A stretch of DNA of 64,000 bases from Oscheius onirici (Eukaryota; Nematoda; Chromadorea; Rhabditida; Rhabditidae), in contig OW051469.1 of NCBI GenBank assembly GCA_932521025.1, positions 1,500,398 through 1,564,397 on the forward strand, given 5' to 3'. Both the position numbers and the translations under genes were made by a program. This document shows, in pieces, positions 1 through 10,256 of the stretch (position 1 is its first letter; each line of letters begins with the position of its first letter). The notes under the pieces are model-generated. The model ran no database searches and was not told where the DNA came from. It saw nothing but the letters and a program-made list of their open reading frames with translations.

Positions 1-176
1 TGATTTTTTTTGTTTCCAAATACGTTCCCCGATTAGATCTAGTTTTGCCATCAGAAAAATTAGAAGAAAATCGAAAACTGACGACAAAAATGGAAGAAAA
101 TGCGTTTTTTGACGAAATTCGGTAAAAATAGCAGTTTTGTCGCCTGTTTCTACGGATTATCTTAACCTGTTTTCAG

Positions 177-1042
177 AACGACCTAATGGACTTTGTTCTG
201 AATAAATGGGCAGCCAATTCGACTTACTTCAAGGATAAAAGCAGACTGGAACATTTTGAGTCACTTCTCGTCGAGGTACCCTCCTTGATTTCAACTAAAC
301 AATGTTCAGAAACCACTGGGACTTGTGGTTCCCAGCTGGTTCAACGAGGCGGCGGAGAAAGAAGCCGAAATGTTCAGATACAGAGTAAAAAAAATCTCTC
401 TCAGACAGTCCTTTAACCTTTTTCAGGGAATGGCCTTTGTGACGGGAACGGCCGAGTTTGAGAACAAGAAGTGGATCAAGTGCCGAACTGGCTACCTCCT
501 CTTTACCATTCTGAACAAGATTCGCAACAAAATGTACTGCGGAGACAAGTGCAGTGTCAGAAAGTTTTATGCCTATTCAACAGTGAGTTTGAAGAATAGG
601 TCATTCAATTTATTTTGTAGCACGACTTTATGGTAATGGCCTTGTTAAACGCTCTGGGAGTTTTGGACGAGGCTCTTGAGGGAAGTGTCCCGAAATATAC
701 TTCGACTATTTTGATTGAGCTATGGAAAACGGAGAAGGGACAGCATTATGTCAAAGTAGGGGTTTCCTAGATTTTTTTCCCGGAAGTTACAGGTCCTTTG
801 GCGGAATCCCGGTCAGTCCTTTATCCCTCTGACACCGCACGTTCGCGGCTGTCTAAACGAGGAACACTGTCCGGCAGTCAACTTTACAAACTGCTGCAAG
901 GAATTCGTTACGGACAATCCCAAAGAAGAATGTGTAAGTTCAAATGCCCTTTTTAATAATTTTGTTCTAGGGATCAAATGCTGCTTCCATGTCACTTCTC
1001 TCCGTTTTTTCAGTGCTGTCAATTTTTTGGAGATGCTGGTAA
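177..1042 (+). CDS. Histidine acid phosphatase, copy A (5' truncated by window edge)
   Basis: This is the 3' part of a secreted or surface histidine acid phosphatase. Exons: 177-275, 310-384, 427-582, 621-755, 793-933, 971-1042 (stop 1040-1042), all junctions in phase. The exon at 621 begins with the catalytic His-Asp pair (HDFMVMALL), the C-terminal half of the histidine acid phosphatase active site. Cys-rich segments and N-glycosylation sites (NST, NFT) fit an exported enzyme. The last exon encodes a short polar stretch and then a hydrophobic tail, SMSLLSVFSVLSIFW, typical of a GPI-anchor signal. The N-terminal half, with the RHG motif, must lie before position 1: I see only intron in 1-176. 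A possible AATAAA lies near 1049. Exon boundaries match the three downstream copies, so this is the first visible member of a tandem array. Confidence 0.85.
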
Positions 1043-1771
1043 ACCGATTAATAAAAGAGTTTTATTCTTTCAAGTAAAAAAGATGAGGAAAAAAAGGTGA
1101 AAGAGACGATGAAGTTTTAATTTTTGAAGTTTGAATTCGCGGAAATTTGCAAACCGAGAAATTGGCGCGGACTTCAAAATTCGCCCATTTTTGGTCGACG
1201 GACGGAAAGAAAGGCAAAAAGTTGGTGAAATGTCAACAAATTCAAACCCATTCCACTTCATGGTTTCCACTATTCACAAGGTTTTCACTATTCACAACAA
1301 AAAGTCTTCCAAACTGTGGAACAAAAAAGCAATGTGAATAAAAGAGACAGAAAAAGTGTCTTTTCCTGTTCTCATTCCCTCTTCTTTCAGCTTTCCAGCT
1401 GCCTATTACTCTTTTCACACACCAGGCAATCACATCCACTTACTCCTGCTCTTTATGAGTCCACTTTTCTTTGAATGTCAGAAGCCTTTCTTTCTGATAA
1501 CCAGAAATCTAGGTAATCAGTCTTTTCCGTATCAAAAGTCTGTGCACACAGAAGACAAGCATAAAAGCTTGTCCATGTTTGTCAGCGGGGAGCAAACGTC
1601 AAAAACCAACCAAAACTTGTACAATTCTGATTGGATGAGAAGTTCTTTCATCTCTTGATTTTGTTCCCCGAATAGCTTTCTCCTAACTCAATTTCCTCAT
1701 AACCGATTTGAGCGCATATCGTATCCAATTCATTGAAGGAAATGTCCCTCAGTCTTTGACTCTTTCAGGGC
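1043..1771. other. Spacer between phosphatase copies A and B
   Basis: Holds the 3' UTR of copy A, the dispersed repeat at 1126-1248, and AT-rich sequence with short open frames of no recognisable character. I see no gene here. The trans-splice-type acceptor of copy B closes it at 1768. Confidence 0.6.
1126..1248 (+). repeat. Dispersed repeat, shared with 10722-10834
   Basis: A segment of about 120 bases downstream of phosphatase copy A recurs with small changes downstream of copy D. Both start with GAAGTTTGAATTCGCGG and end with GTCAACAAATTCAAAC. It contains no convincing gene. It may have been copied with the phosphatase unit or may be a dispersed element. Confidence 0.8.
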
Positions 1772-3962
1772 ATGTTTCTACTGATTTTTGCCTCGTTCCA
1801 GTCAGTTTTCTGTCAGGACAATCTCATCCTTTCTCAAGTGGTAAGTTTTCAAAGAGACAGAGAGATATGGTCTGTTCAAAAAGAAGAAGGATTACTGTAA
1901 GATTTTAGCCATTCTCTTCAAGACCCACTTAGCACGCAAAAGTTGGATACTCAGCTAACTAATTCGAAAGGTACGCAGTGAAAGTTATAATTTGTTGGCT
2001 GAGTATCCAATGTTTGTGTGCTAAGTGGGTCTCGAAAGAGCTAAAATCTTACGGTAATCCCTCTTTTTTTGAACAAACCATAGAGAAAATATTTCAATTA
2101 CAGGTCTTTCGTCACGGAGCACGAGGCCCTAATTGGGCATTCACGAGCAATGAGTCGGCTGCCTATTTCTATAAGGGACTCGGAGAACTGACAGACGTTT
2201 GCTTTCAGCCTTCGACGTAAAAGATAGCGCATTTCTAGGAAGGAATTCAACAAGGATACGATCTGGGAAGAGCTTTGAGAGCACGTCTCGTTGATTCTAG
2301 ACTCATTGACAGAAGATACATTCCTTCGCAGGTTAATCCCTCTTTGGATAACAGTAAAATGAACAGAATTACTTCCGAAGCAGCTCGGCTGGTCGCTGTA
2401 TACTAACGGCTGCTTCAGTAGGGGCTGGAATCTTCGACTTGGTCAATTCGACCATCCCGAATCCAGTCCTTGTACAGACCTCAATGGACGACTATCTCGC
2501 TGTGCCACAGACTACGCCGAAGATTCTCAGTGCGCTCATGACCAAAGCTGGCGGGACAGCTAGCGCGAACAGTACAACCGTAGGTGTTTTCATAGTCCCT
2601 CTGTCTCTCTAACTTTTTGACTCTTCGACCATGGATGGGCTGATCCGGATACCGGCCATCCAAAACCGGATAAATCCGGTACTTTTTGATCCGGAAATCC
2701 GATATCTGAAAATTATCCGGTACGAAAACGATCAGGCTATCCGATATCCGAAATCGGATGTTTCGGATAATTTCAATTAAATTTTTTGGAATTTCTACCT
2801 GGGAAACTAGCGATTTTCGTCTTTGTTCTACTAGTTTTGATGCTTTTATCTTTTATTGCATTTATCGTATACTCGATGTTTTTCTTCATTACTATTTTTC
2901 TCATAGTCACGAATGAATTATCCGGTTTCAGATAATCCGAAATCGGATAATCCGGTTTATTTTATCTAATTTCGGATATCCGAAATATCCAAACTCGTCT
3001 CCCAAACTGTCTCCCAAACTCTCCGACTCTCTCTGTCCCTCTCTGCTTCACTCAACTTTTCAGATCGACTTGATGAATCTGCTCTGGAACAAGTGGAAGG
3101 TCAACTCGACCTACTTCCGGACAAACGGAAGCTTCGGAGAGTTTGATACTTGGTCGATTGAGGTGAGCAAATTGCCTATGTACGTGAGAATTGTCCTTTT
3201 GCACACCAGAAAGCTGCAAGATTGCCCGTGCCGAGTTTTTTCACCGAAGCGGCTGCAAAAGAAGCAGACTACTACACAAATGAGGTTCTTTTTCAAAAGT
3301 CACAATCATTTGGATATTCAGTACAACCAGTTCCTGACCGGTACGGGCCATTACAACGATACAGAATTTGTCCGATGCCGGTCCGGCCTTCTGGCCTACA
3401 CTATTCTGAACAATATCAAGATGAGAGCAACCTGTACAGATAGGTGTCCTTCACAGAAGTTCAATGCCTTTGCTACAGTAAGGTTTTTCAAAAAAGCTAC
3501 AGTAATCCCTCCAGCACGATTACATGATAATGTGTCTACTGACCTCCTTCGGAATTATGGACGAAGCGGTGGGAAATGAACTCACTCCGACAGCGGCAGC
3601 TGTCCTTTTTGAACTGTACCAGCCAATTAATAACGGGAGTATGTATGTCAAGGTTCGTTATAGGTTATTGTAACTGAATAAGTGGTGCAGGTTCTGTACC
3701 GTCGGCCAGGCTCAAACTTTATTCCTCTGACAGCCTATGTTCCCGGCTGTGGTGGTCTGGAGAACTGTCCCCTTGCCAACTTTACCTCCTGTTGTGACTC
3801 TTATACGTCATCGAATCCGAAGGGAGAATGTGTGAGTTTTGTTCCTCTCTCTGTCTCTTTGTCTCTCTGTGGAAGTCAGAAAACATTCAGAACTATCCGT
3901 CTTCTTCGCCTGGTTCTTCCTGGTTACCTGCCATTATACTCTTATCATTCACCTTCTTCTGA
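1772..3962 (+). CDS. Histidine acid phosphatase, copy B
   Basis: Complete gene of about 382 residues in ten exons: 1772-1840, 2104-2196, 2239-2331, 2367-2579, 3064-3162, 3210-3284, 3322-3477, 3515-3652, 3691-3831, 3891-3962. Phosphate-ester hydrolysis is inferred from the family. The N-terminus MFLLIFASFQSVFCQ is a signal peptide. RHGARGP (His27) is the phosphohistidine motif and HD267-268 the second catalytic motif. The tail SSWLPAIILLSFTFF is a GPI-type or membrane signal. The ATG lies three bases after a TTTCAG acceptor at 1768 with no donor upstream, which suggests trans-splicing. This copy keeps the canonical RHG, unlike copies C and D. Its fourth coding exon is longer, and the region that is a separate exon in C and D (LCVxQ) is fused into it. 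Poly(A) signal AATAAA at 3990. Intron 1 carries an inverted-repeat element and intron 4 an ATCCGG-rich repeat. Confidence 0.9.
1866..2082. mobile_element. MITE-like inverted-repeat element, TATGGTCTGTTC family (member 1)
   Basis: About 217 bases in intron 1 of phosphatase copy B. The left end TATGGTCTGTTCAAAAAGAA is matched in reverse at the right end (TTTTTTGAACAAACCATA). A second inner pair surrounds the centre: GACCCACTTAGCA on the left and TGCTAAGTGGGTC on the right. The whole could fold into a long hairpin. Members occur at 7549, 30605, 34408 and 35756, with degenerate relatives near 21330 and 53025. It has no coding capacity, so I infer a non-autonomous DNA transposon with TA at its ends. 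Confidence 0.8.
2636..2995. repeat. ATCCGG/CCGGAT-rich degenerate repeat in an intron
   Basis: Within intron 4 of copy B the hexamer ATCCGG or its complement, with variants such as ATCCGAT and TCGGAT, recurs many times. Two dense clusters (about 2636-2765 and 2915-2990) flank an AT-rich middle. Many pairs are palindromic, for example TTTCGGATATCCGAAA-like stretches. It looks like a decayed inverted-repeat element rather than coding DNA. Confidence 0.6.
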
Positions 3963-4205
3963 ACGCTTGGACCACAAAATCGAAATACGAATAAACATTT
4001 TCCGAATTTATAGCCTGCTTCAACCCTTAAAACGAATCTTTTCTTGACACCTTTTCTTCTCAGCCTAACCTCACACATCTTTGGTCTGGATGCACCTGAT
4101 CCTCTAAACAGATCTCCTCTGAATTTGTGTCAAGATATACAGAGTAGCAAATTGTTCAATCTTCTCATTTTATTCGCGCTGAATCTGAACTTTTCCATGT
4201 TTCAG

Positions 4206-6505
4206 ATGATCAGACTTTTGCTTTTAACAACTGCTGTGTCGTCCCAAGATACCCTGCTACTCTCGCAAATAGTCTGTTTTTTTGTAAAGCAGCACTCCCT
4301 TTAGGTTTTCCGGCACAGTGCACGAGCTCCTCTAGCAGGGCTCAGTTCTGAAGCTTCGAAAAACCACTTTTATCGAGGTCTTGGGGAGATTTCTGACGTA
4401 GTTTATGCATTCTTTTTTTACAAAAAACTCTCATTTAGGAGGGTCTCCACCTGGCCAATGATCTTGGAAAAGATCTGCGGCCAAAACTTATTGACAACGG
4501 ATTCTTGGATCCAAGATATATCCCGTCAGAGGTATTTTTGTTTGAAATAGGCCATTTTCCCCAGATTTGAATAAATTGAGCCGGTCTCTCTGTAAAGAAG
4601 CCACTTTCATTTTTCTGTATCAACTTCGTTTCAGAGCTATTTCCGGAGCAGCGCCTCTGGACGCGTTATGATAACCGCTGCAGCTGTCGGATCTGCTCTT
4701 TTCAATCCAGTCAACTTGTCCATTCCGAACCAAGTCAATGTCCAAACGATGTCTTCCAGTGAAGACTGGGTAAAAATGTGTCTCTCCTGAAAACTATAAT
4801 AAATCAGCTGTGTGTCGATCAGAATACTCCATGGCTCGTCGAACAGATGTACAATGCCGTTGGAAAAGAGTACACCAATGCGAGTTCTTTGGAAAAGTTG
4901 ACTATGGAGCTGATGAGCAACTGGACAGCCAATTCGATTCTCTCCACACACTTGACGGAACTGGATACTGTTCCAATTGAGGTGGGTCTCTCTGTCCTTT
5001 TGTCTTTCATCCCTTTATCAATCATTGCTGTCCCTTTTCCAGAAAGAAGCCGGACTACCCGTTCCCGACTGGTTCGACGATGCAGCAGAAACAGAATGCA
5101 CAAATTTAAGGCGCAAGGTTTGTGTTTGACTACCACCTCTCTGAGGCGGGGCAATTTAAATTTTCCGGCTCTCGTTTGCATTTTCCAGCTTTGTCCCAGT
5201 GAGCAAAGTTGTAGCCCTGATTACGTTCTACAACTTTGCAGAACATTGCGAAGCATGCAAATGCTGTTCTCGCTGTGAAAAATGACTTTTGCCTTGATTG
5301 ATAAATTTTGGCTCACAATCATTTTTTCAGTGATAACAGCATTTTCACGCTTCGGGGCGTAAAATTACCGCTCCGATCCCAACTGTCCCATTCTTTCCAG
5401 TACTACAGCTTCTATACCGGGACAGGCGAATACCACCATCCTCAATGGACACGCTGTCGATCGGGCCTTCTTCTCTACACTCTCATGCAGAACATCCAGA
5501 GGAAAGTTTCCTGTGGAAGTAGCTGTAACACGCCAAAGTTTCATGCTTACGCCACTGTAAGTAACACACTGAGTCAAGGCAAGATAAGAATGTATAGCAC
5601 GACTTTGTGATGCAGTCCCTATTAGGTTCTTTTGGTCTAGTCGAAGAAGCTCTTCGAGGAGGAATTCCTCCATTTACTGGAGCTATACTGACAGAATTGT
5701 GGCAGAGTGGCAACAGTTCTTATGTAAAGGTAAAGGTCGACAAAGTACAAAACTACAGACGTTTTAGTTGTTCTGGCGAAGTCCAAGATCAGGATTTGTT
5801 TCTCTCACCTCAAAGATTGGAAGCTGTGCTGGACTGGAAAGCTGTCCTGTTGATCCGTTTACAAGCTGCTGCTCTGATTATTCTTCAGCGGATCCTCAGA
5901 CTGACTGTGTAAGGTGTTAATAGTAGACTGAGTGCCTGCCTTCTTATTAACTCTGCCTTGTGAATGGGAGTCAGAAATATCAGCTGCCTTTTTTTGGTTC
6001 TTCTTGGTTGCAACTTCTGGAAACCAAACTTGTTTCATGACTCTTCAATTCTTAGTTTTGTCAAATAATAATTGACAATAATTCAGCTCATCCGATGCCA
6101 ATGACCGGCAGATTTGTGCTCAAAAAACGAAGTGGCAGCGCCGGATGAGAAAATGCCTAAAATTAGGGGTATCTTGCTGGATTTCGTGGGTACCGTAAAT
6201 ATTCGAATCTCGAATAGTGGCGCACCAAAACAGGGGTACTGAAAAATTGTGGCGCAGTGCCTCTATTCGAATATTTACGGTAATAGGAGAAGTATTATAG
6301 GTATTATAGGATGTGATTATCGTAATAATAATAATTATTATTATTATAGGTACAATGTTAAGGAATCTCTGTCTCTCAGTCAGACTCTCAGACTCTATGT
6401 CTCTCTGTCTCTCTGTGCAAATCAGAAAACTTTCAGAACTATCCTTCTTCCCCCGGCTCTTCTTGGTCACTTGCTCTCATAGTCTTATCGTTCACCTTCT
6501 TCTGA
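4206..6505 (+). CDS. Histidine acid phosphatase, copy C (RHS variant)
   Basis: Complete gene of about 377 residues in ten exons: 4206-4271, 4305-4397, 4439-4531, 4635-4769, 4808-4981, 5043-5117, 5401-5556, 5598-5729, 5768-5908, 6437-6505. The N-terminus MIRLLLLTTAVSSQ is a signal peptide and the C-terminus SSWSLALIVLSFTFF a GPI-type tail. The catalytic motif reads RHSARAP (His26), so the family's usual glycine after the histidine is serine; the second motif HD265-266 is intact. I start at 4206, directly after a TTTCAG acceptor; an in-frame ATG at 4197 would add three residues but lies across the acceptor. Intron 1 uses the weak donor GTCTGT, shared with copy D. Poly(A) signal AATAAA at 6524. 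Closest relative in the window is copy D, pointing to the most recent duplication. Confidence 0.9.
5190..5255. repeat. Hairpin repeat, GTTCTACAACTTTGC family (copy 1)
   Basis: In intron 6 of phosphatase copy C. AAAGTTGTAG is followed after a short loop by CTACAACTTTGCAGAACATT. The same hairpin, with differing loops, recurs at 20179, 25228, 28286, 36556 and 56431 in unrelated introns and spacers. Confidence 0.7.
6190..6283. repeat. Palindromic element with TACCGTA ends (copy 1)
   Basis: About 94 bases in the last intron of copy C. The left arm TACCGTAAATATTCGAAT is repeated in reverse at the right end (ATTCGAATATTTACGGTA), with GGCGCA motifs inside both arms. Similar elements with TACCGTA ends lie at 20998-21216 and 30057-30147. 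Likely a small non-autonomous transposon. Confidence 0.7.
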
Positions 6506-7148
6506 TCGCTCAACCGATGTACGAATAAATATTTCTTAAAGTTATAGCCTGTTCTAGCCTTGAAAATACCACAACATGTCCCGAAATTCTGAGGCCTTTT
6601 CCCTGACAAGGGTGATCAAAACACTCTTCGAACATCTTTCTGTGCTGTGGAGTGTGAATCAACTGATCTCGCGGTCTGATTTGTGTCAAAAGATAAAGAG
6701 TAACAAATATTTGCAGTCCTCATTACTATAAAGCGGACCGAAATGTCAGCTTCCGACAATTTTTCCACTATTTTGGTTCTCTGCCTGAAAACTGGTGTGA
6801 ATCCAATTTATCTTATATTCTTTTCACTACAAATTAGCTCTACTGAATAATTCAAAAACCTATAAAATTTATAAACAAAACAGTAAAAAGCTAGAATAAC
6901 AAGACGATTTTCTCGTGTTTGTGCCAATTGTCAAAGGAAATAAACCAGAAGATGAACTGATAGTCTTTGATTTGAAAAACTTGTCATTCAGTCTATAAAT
7001 CCTTCCTCCCCGATTTGTGCTCGTTTGCAAACCGGTTCTCATAAAAAGTTTTTGATCCCTTGAGCCTATTGAAAATGTTCGTTCGAGCTTGCTATAATTG
7101 TTCAATTCTCTCATTTACTCACTGAATCTGAACTTTTGCATGTTTCAG
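6506..7148. other. Spacer between phosphatase copies C and D
   Basis: Holds the 3' UTR of copy C with AATAAA at 6524 and AT-rich sequence. No gene or exon is apparent. The last 25 bases resemble the sequence just before copy C (CTGAATCTGAACTTTTSCATGTTTCAG-type), so the duplication included the 5' flank. Confidence 0.6.
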
Positions 7149-10100
7149 ATGATCCGAATTCTGCTTCTAACAACTGCAGTTTTATCCCAAGAAACCCTGC
7201 TACTCTCGCAAATAGTCTGTTCTTTTTTTGTTTCATCATTCGCTTTAGGTTTTCCGTCACAGTGCACGAGCTCCCGTAGCGGGATTCAGTTCTGAAGCTT
7301 CGAAAAACCACTTTTATCGAGGTCTTGGAGAGATTTCTGATGTAGTTTATGCCTCGTTTTTTATAAAAATAGTAGCATTTAGGAAGGTCTTCAGCTGGCC
7401 CAGGATCTCGGAAAAGCTCTTCGGGCAAGACTTATTGACAACGGGTTCTTGGATCCGAGGTACATTCCTTCTCAGGTGTGGTTTATACAGAAAAAGAATC
7501 TAGTTTCTTCTTCTTCGATGTCTAATTGCTTCGCTAGCTAACTTGATCTATGGTCTGTTCAAAAAGAATAGGGATTAACGTAAGATTTTAGCTGTTCCCT
7601 TCGAGAAACATTTAGCACACAAACATTGGATACTCAGCCAACAAATTCCAAAATTCGCTGCGTATCTTTCGAATTAGTTGGCTGAGTATCCAACTTTTGC
7701 ATGCTAAGTGGGTCTCGAAAAGAAGAGCTAAAATCTTACAATAATCCCTCTTCTTTTTGAACAGACCGTAGTGGGGCGGGTTCAAACCAAAAAATATCAT
7801 ACCAGTCCTGCAAAAAATTGACTATAACTTCACTGATCCTTGCGACGGACTCCTACGGTTTATCAAGTTTATTCGCTGTACCAAGTCTATATTCGACAAG
7901 AGCGGCTCTTCGGACAGACCATCTCGGTGCTGTAAATTCCTCGGAGAGTGGAACAGTACCTCTCGCGCTTGTCCAGGGCGTCGTCGAGAGGAGGTTGATC
8001 TACGCGTTCCCAGGCGTGTTCGTAGATGAAGAGTACGATCCGAGCTTCTTCAGTGCTCGGTGGATCGGGATCAGCTGTTGCAACGACTGGTGGTAGAGTA
8101 GAAATGCTGTGATTCCGTCCTCTTGGGAAGAGTAGAACGTCTAGTGCAGAAGACGAGACGATATTTGGTAGCAATTCTGTCCCAGTAGAGCGATGTTGAA
8201 ATCTAACAGTCCGAGTCGAAAGCAATTAGCAAAAGCCAACGGTAAGATGTGTTAAATATTCTATAAAAAAGCAGCTTTCTTGCCAAATTAGCTCCGTTTT
8301 AGAGCTTCTTCCGAAGCAGCGCCTCCGGTCGCTGTATGATAACCGCCGGCGCTGTCGGTTCTGCTCTTTTCAATCCAATCAACTCATCTATTCAGAACCA
8401 GGTCAATGTACAAACTATAAGTTCAGATGGCGACTGGGTAATGCGACTTTTCACACAATATAAAGCTATTTTAGCTCTGTGTCCCACAGGATACTCCCTG
8501 GCTCGTAGAACAAATGCACAAAGCTGTGGGAGTAGCCTATACCAATTCCAGTTCATTGGAAGAGCTGTCTATGGAACTATTGGCCAACTGGACCGTCAAT
8601 TCGACCCTCTTCAAGCATTTCACAACAGGGACGGAAATTGATGGTCTTCCTATTGAAGTAAGTCCTGATTTTCTTTTTTTCTCATTCTCTCTCAGTCTCT
8701 CTATCTCTTTGACTCTCACTCTCTCTCACATTTTTCCGATTCAGTTCATTCAAATTTTAGGTCAGATCGGGTTACTGTAGCCTCTGAATATTGGTCGGGT
8801 TACTGTAGCTTTGATCTTAAAATTGAACAAGGTCTTTGACTTTCAAAAATTGGACAGTATCGTCCAAGGTCGCCGGGAATTTTAGATAACAGCGGGTTAC
8901 TGTAGCCTAGTCTGTTCAAAATGTAGAGAGAAAATGTAGGTTATTCCTTCAGAAAGACGCCGGCCTCCCCGTTCCCGACTGGTTCGACGATGCCGCAAAA
9001 GCCGAGGACATATACTACTTGAGCAAGGTAGGCTCTATAATTTTCTGTCAGTCCATTGCTTCAGTACGGCAGCTTCTACACCGGAACGGGCGAATTTGAA
9101 AATCCCCAGTGGATACGCTGTCGAGCGGGTCTTCTTCTCTACACTCTCATGAATAACATCAAGAAGAAAATTGCCTGCGGGAGCAACTGTACCATGCCAA
9201 AGTTTTATGCTTACGCTACGGTAAGTATAGGGAATAAATTGAGTCTAGGGTTTCTTACAGCATGACTTTATCGTGCAGTCCCTTCTCGGCGGGTTTGGTC
9301 TAGTCGAAGAAGCTCTCCACGGAGGAACTCCTCCCTTTACAGGAGCTATATTGATAGAGTTGTGGCTAAGCGGGAACAGCTCGTATGTAAAGGTAAAGGT
9401 CGACAAAGTACAAAAAAAGACGATTTAGTTGTTCTGGAGAAGTCCAAGATCAGAATTTGTTTCTCTAACCTCAAAGATTGGAAGCTGTGCTGGACTGGAA
9501 AGCTGTCCTGTTGATCAGTTTACAAGCTGCTGCTCGAATTATTCTACTGCGACTCCTCAGACTGAATGTGTGAGTAGACAGAGAGACAGAGATAGAGAGA
9601 CAGGCAGACAGGCAGACTGAGAGTCATAGGGACGGCTGCACGGACGTCCGTGTCCGTTGCTCGTTTTGAGCGAACACGAACAGTCCGTGTTCGCGGACAA
9701 ACAGAGAACTAGCGAATGTTCGGGTTCATGTTCGTTTGACGAACAAAAATATGAAAATGTTTGTGTTCGAGGCTCGAACATGGTTAAAAATCCGACGAAC
9801 TCTAACATTTGGTCCCGCAACAATTTTCCGACAATGTTTGGTCCCGCAACGATTATCCGCGTTCACACTTTTCTCTATTAGAGACTGAGAGTCTTAGAGT
9901 CAGAGTCAGAGAGTCCGTCTCATCACTGTTGGATTCTTATATATTACCCCTCCCCAGTGAAATCAGCTTTCGAACTCCCTCCGACCTCCTGCGGGAAGTG
10001 TTGGAGGAAAGTGCGGCACCCTTTGACTTTCGTGATTCCTGAGACCATGATCGGGCCCTAAGATTTTTTTTTCTCCCTTTCAACGCCAGAGTTCCGAAGA

Positions 10101-10256
10101 ATTCTCTGGGATCTTACTTACTGCGTGAGGGGTCAATCTGAGCATGTGGAAAGCTCTTACGGTAAATTCCCTTTTCAGAACTATCCAGCCTCTTCATCAC
10201 TGCAACAGTCAATATTTCTGCTCGTCGCTGTTTTACTCCTCTGCAATTTCAAATAA
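7149..10256 (+). CDS. Histidine acid phosphatase, copy D (RHS variant)
   Basis: Complete gene of about 383 residues in ten exons: 7149-7214, 7249-7341, 7383-7475, 8303-8437, 8475-8657, 8953-9027, 9065-9220, 9261-9392, 9429-9569, 10179-10256. Signal peptide MIRILLLTTAVLSQ; RHSARAP (His26) with serine for the usual glycine; HD268-269 intact; hydrophobic tail SIFLLVAVLLLCNF. The ATG directly follows TTTCAG. Most exons are near-identical in wording to copy C, but the last exon has diverged strongly while keeping its hydrophobic character. Intron 3 is long (7476-8302), with an inverted-repeat element and an unexplained coding-like stretch. Intron 9 (9570-10178) carries CGAACA-type repeats. The stop codon overlaps the poly(A) signal AATAAA at 10252-10257. 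N-glycosylation sites such as NST and NWT fit export. Confidence 0.9.
7549..7770. mobile_element. MITE-like element, TATGGTCTGTTC family (member 2)
   Basis: In intron 3 of phosphatase copy D. Left end TATGGTCTGTTCAAAAAGAA, right end TTTTTGAACAGACCGTA, with inner arms around TTGGATACTCAGCCAAC. Same architecture as the member in intron 1 of copy B, but in a different intron, so it inserted independently of the gene duplication. Confidence 0.8.
7887..8225 (-). other. Unexplained coding-like stretch inside intron 3 of copy D
   Basis: A 112-codon frame open on the minus strand (begins MLSTRTVRFQH, ends KSRSCRI) lies inside the 827-base intron. Another frame on the plus strand (7818-8096) is also open. 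The composition (Pro, Asp and Arg rich, more GC than the surrounding intron) looks more like coding than intron DNA. I do not recognise the product and see no promoter or acceptor. It could be a captured gene fragment or chance. Confidence 0.25.
9600..9790. repeat. CGAACA/TGTTCG-rich repeat in intron 9 of copy D
   Basis: CGAACA and its complement TGTTCG alternate repeatedly (for example GAACACGAACAGTCCGTGTT), making short overlapping palindromes. It follows an ACAGAGAGACAG simple-repeat tract. No coding potential is seen. Confidence 0.55.
9989..10054 (+). repeat. Dispersed coding-like fragment, shared with 17559-17623
   Basis: In the last intron of copy D. It can be read as [18 protein letters not shown] related copy in a neprilysin intron reads [17 protein letters not shown]. 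The two differ mostly at third codon positions, which suggests both descend from protein-coding sequence such as a transposon protein or captured exon. Confidence 0.5.

Noticed and set aside
4197-4205. Upstream in-frame ATG (MFQ) for phosphatase copies C and D
   Set aside because: The three codons overlap the TTTCAG acceptor that would be trimmed by trans-splicing, and the signal peptide is complete without them.
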